Origin: Thermohalobaculum sp035527255
GTDB taxonomy: Bacteria; Pseudomonadota; Alphaproteobacteria; Rhodobacterales; Rhodobacteraceae
NCBI GenBank assembly: GCA_035527255.1
Contig: DATLAW010000135.1
Coordinates: forward strand, 1-13,713
DNA: 13,713 nt
Reading direction: 5' to 3'
The translations under genes and the position numbers were made by a program. Under the pieces are notes generated by a model that had not been told where the DNA came from, did not search any database, and was given only the letters and a program-made list of their open reading frames with translations. Positions 13,588 through 13,713 of the stretch are shown in pieces; the first letter of the stretch is position 1, and the number at the start of each line of letters is the position of its first letter.

Positions 13588-13713
13588 CCGACGGGAGCGC
13601 AAATACTGGATCAATTCCTTCTTCAGAGCGCCGCGGGCCTGCACATAGAGGCCTCGATAGATGGTCTCGTGAGACACGCGGTCTGCCTCGCTGTGTGGAT
13701 GTTTGCGCTTTAG
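13507..13713 (-). pseudogene. IS30-type transposase fragment, C-terminally truncated and partial at window edge
   Basis: Read on the minus strand from 13713, the frame gives LKRKHPHSEADRVSHETIYR and then GLYVQARGALKKELIQYLRS, closely matching the pre-catalytic region of IS30-family transposases (SHETIYR.L..QARG.LKKEL...LRS.R..RR). The IS30 match covers about 13573-13713. The frame then runs through unrelated sequence to a stop at 13507-13509. The DDE catalytic core that should follow is absent, so the element is truncated here. Its N-terminal part, if present, lies beyond the window. Confidence 0.72.

Noticed and set aside
1..13713. tRNA, rRNA, CRISPR arrays or riboswitches
   Set aside because: No cloverleaf, repeat-spacer pattern or recognisable riboswitch core was seen; non-coding space is very limited.

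Overview
This window is GC-rich, coding-dense, and reads almost entirely on the + strand. Protein similarity and codon use suggest a proteobacterium, probably an alphaproteobacterium; this is inference, since no rRNA or marker gene is present. It looks like an accessory metabolic island next to insertion-sequence debris.

Layout. (1) Positions 2-1711 hold the end of an efflux-type ABC operon: the C-terminal part of an RbbA-like fused ABC ATPase/permease and a full-length YhhJ-like ABC-2 permease. (2) Positions 1712-1901 are the only sizeable non-coding gap. It holds a near-consensus FNR/ANR-type box (ATGAT-N4-ATCAT, 1799-1812). (3) Positions 1902-6569 are an arginine deiminase (ADI) pathway cluster: a YfcC-family transporter (probable arginine/ornithine exchanger), arcA (arginine deiminase), arcB (catabolic ornithine carbamoyltransferase) and arcC (carbamate kinase). 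(4) Positions 6616-13252 are a complete N-type rotary ATPase operon in the diagnostic order atpD-C-Q-R-B-E-F-A-G, including the N-ATPase-specific atpQ and atpR and lacking a delta gene. (5) Positions 13253-13713 are scrap: a fragment of a conserved protein, a short IS256-type transposase fragment, and a truncated IS30-type transposase on the minus strand that runs off the window.

How the parts work together. From the YfcC-family gene to atpG all genes point the same way, with gaps of 46 bases or less and many 1-20 base overlaps. The arc and atp genes could therefore be one transcript from a promoter near the FNR-like box. The inferred logic is a fermentative ion-pumping module. Arginine is imported in exchange for ornithine, ArcA/B/C convert it to ornithine, ammonia, CO2 and one ATP, and the co-expressed N-ATPase hydrolyses ATP to expel H+ or Na+. 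That would support membrane energisation, acid tolerance or salt tolerance when oxygen is low. The enzyme families are well established. Their union in one apparently oxygen-controlled operon is the most interesting feature here.

The N-ATPase shows family-specific features: a c subunit with a carboxylate in both helices (E30 and E63, with S64, T65 and Y68), a long b subunit (254 aa) whose C-terminus resembles part of the missing delta subunit, and a DELSEED-region variant in beta.
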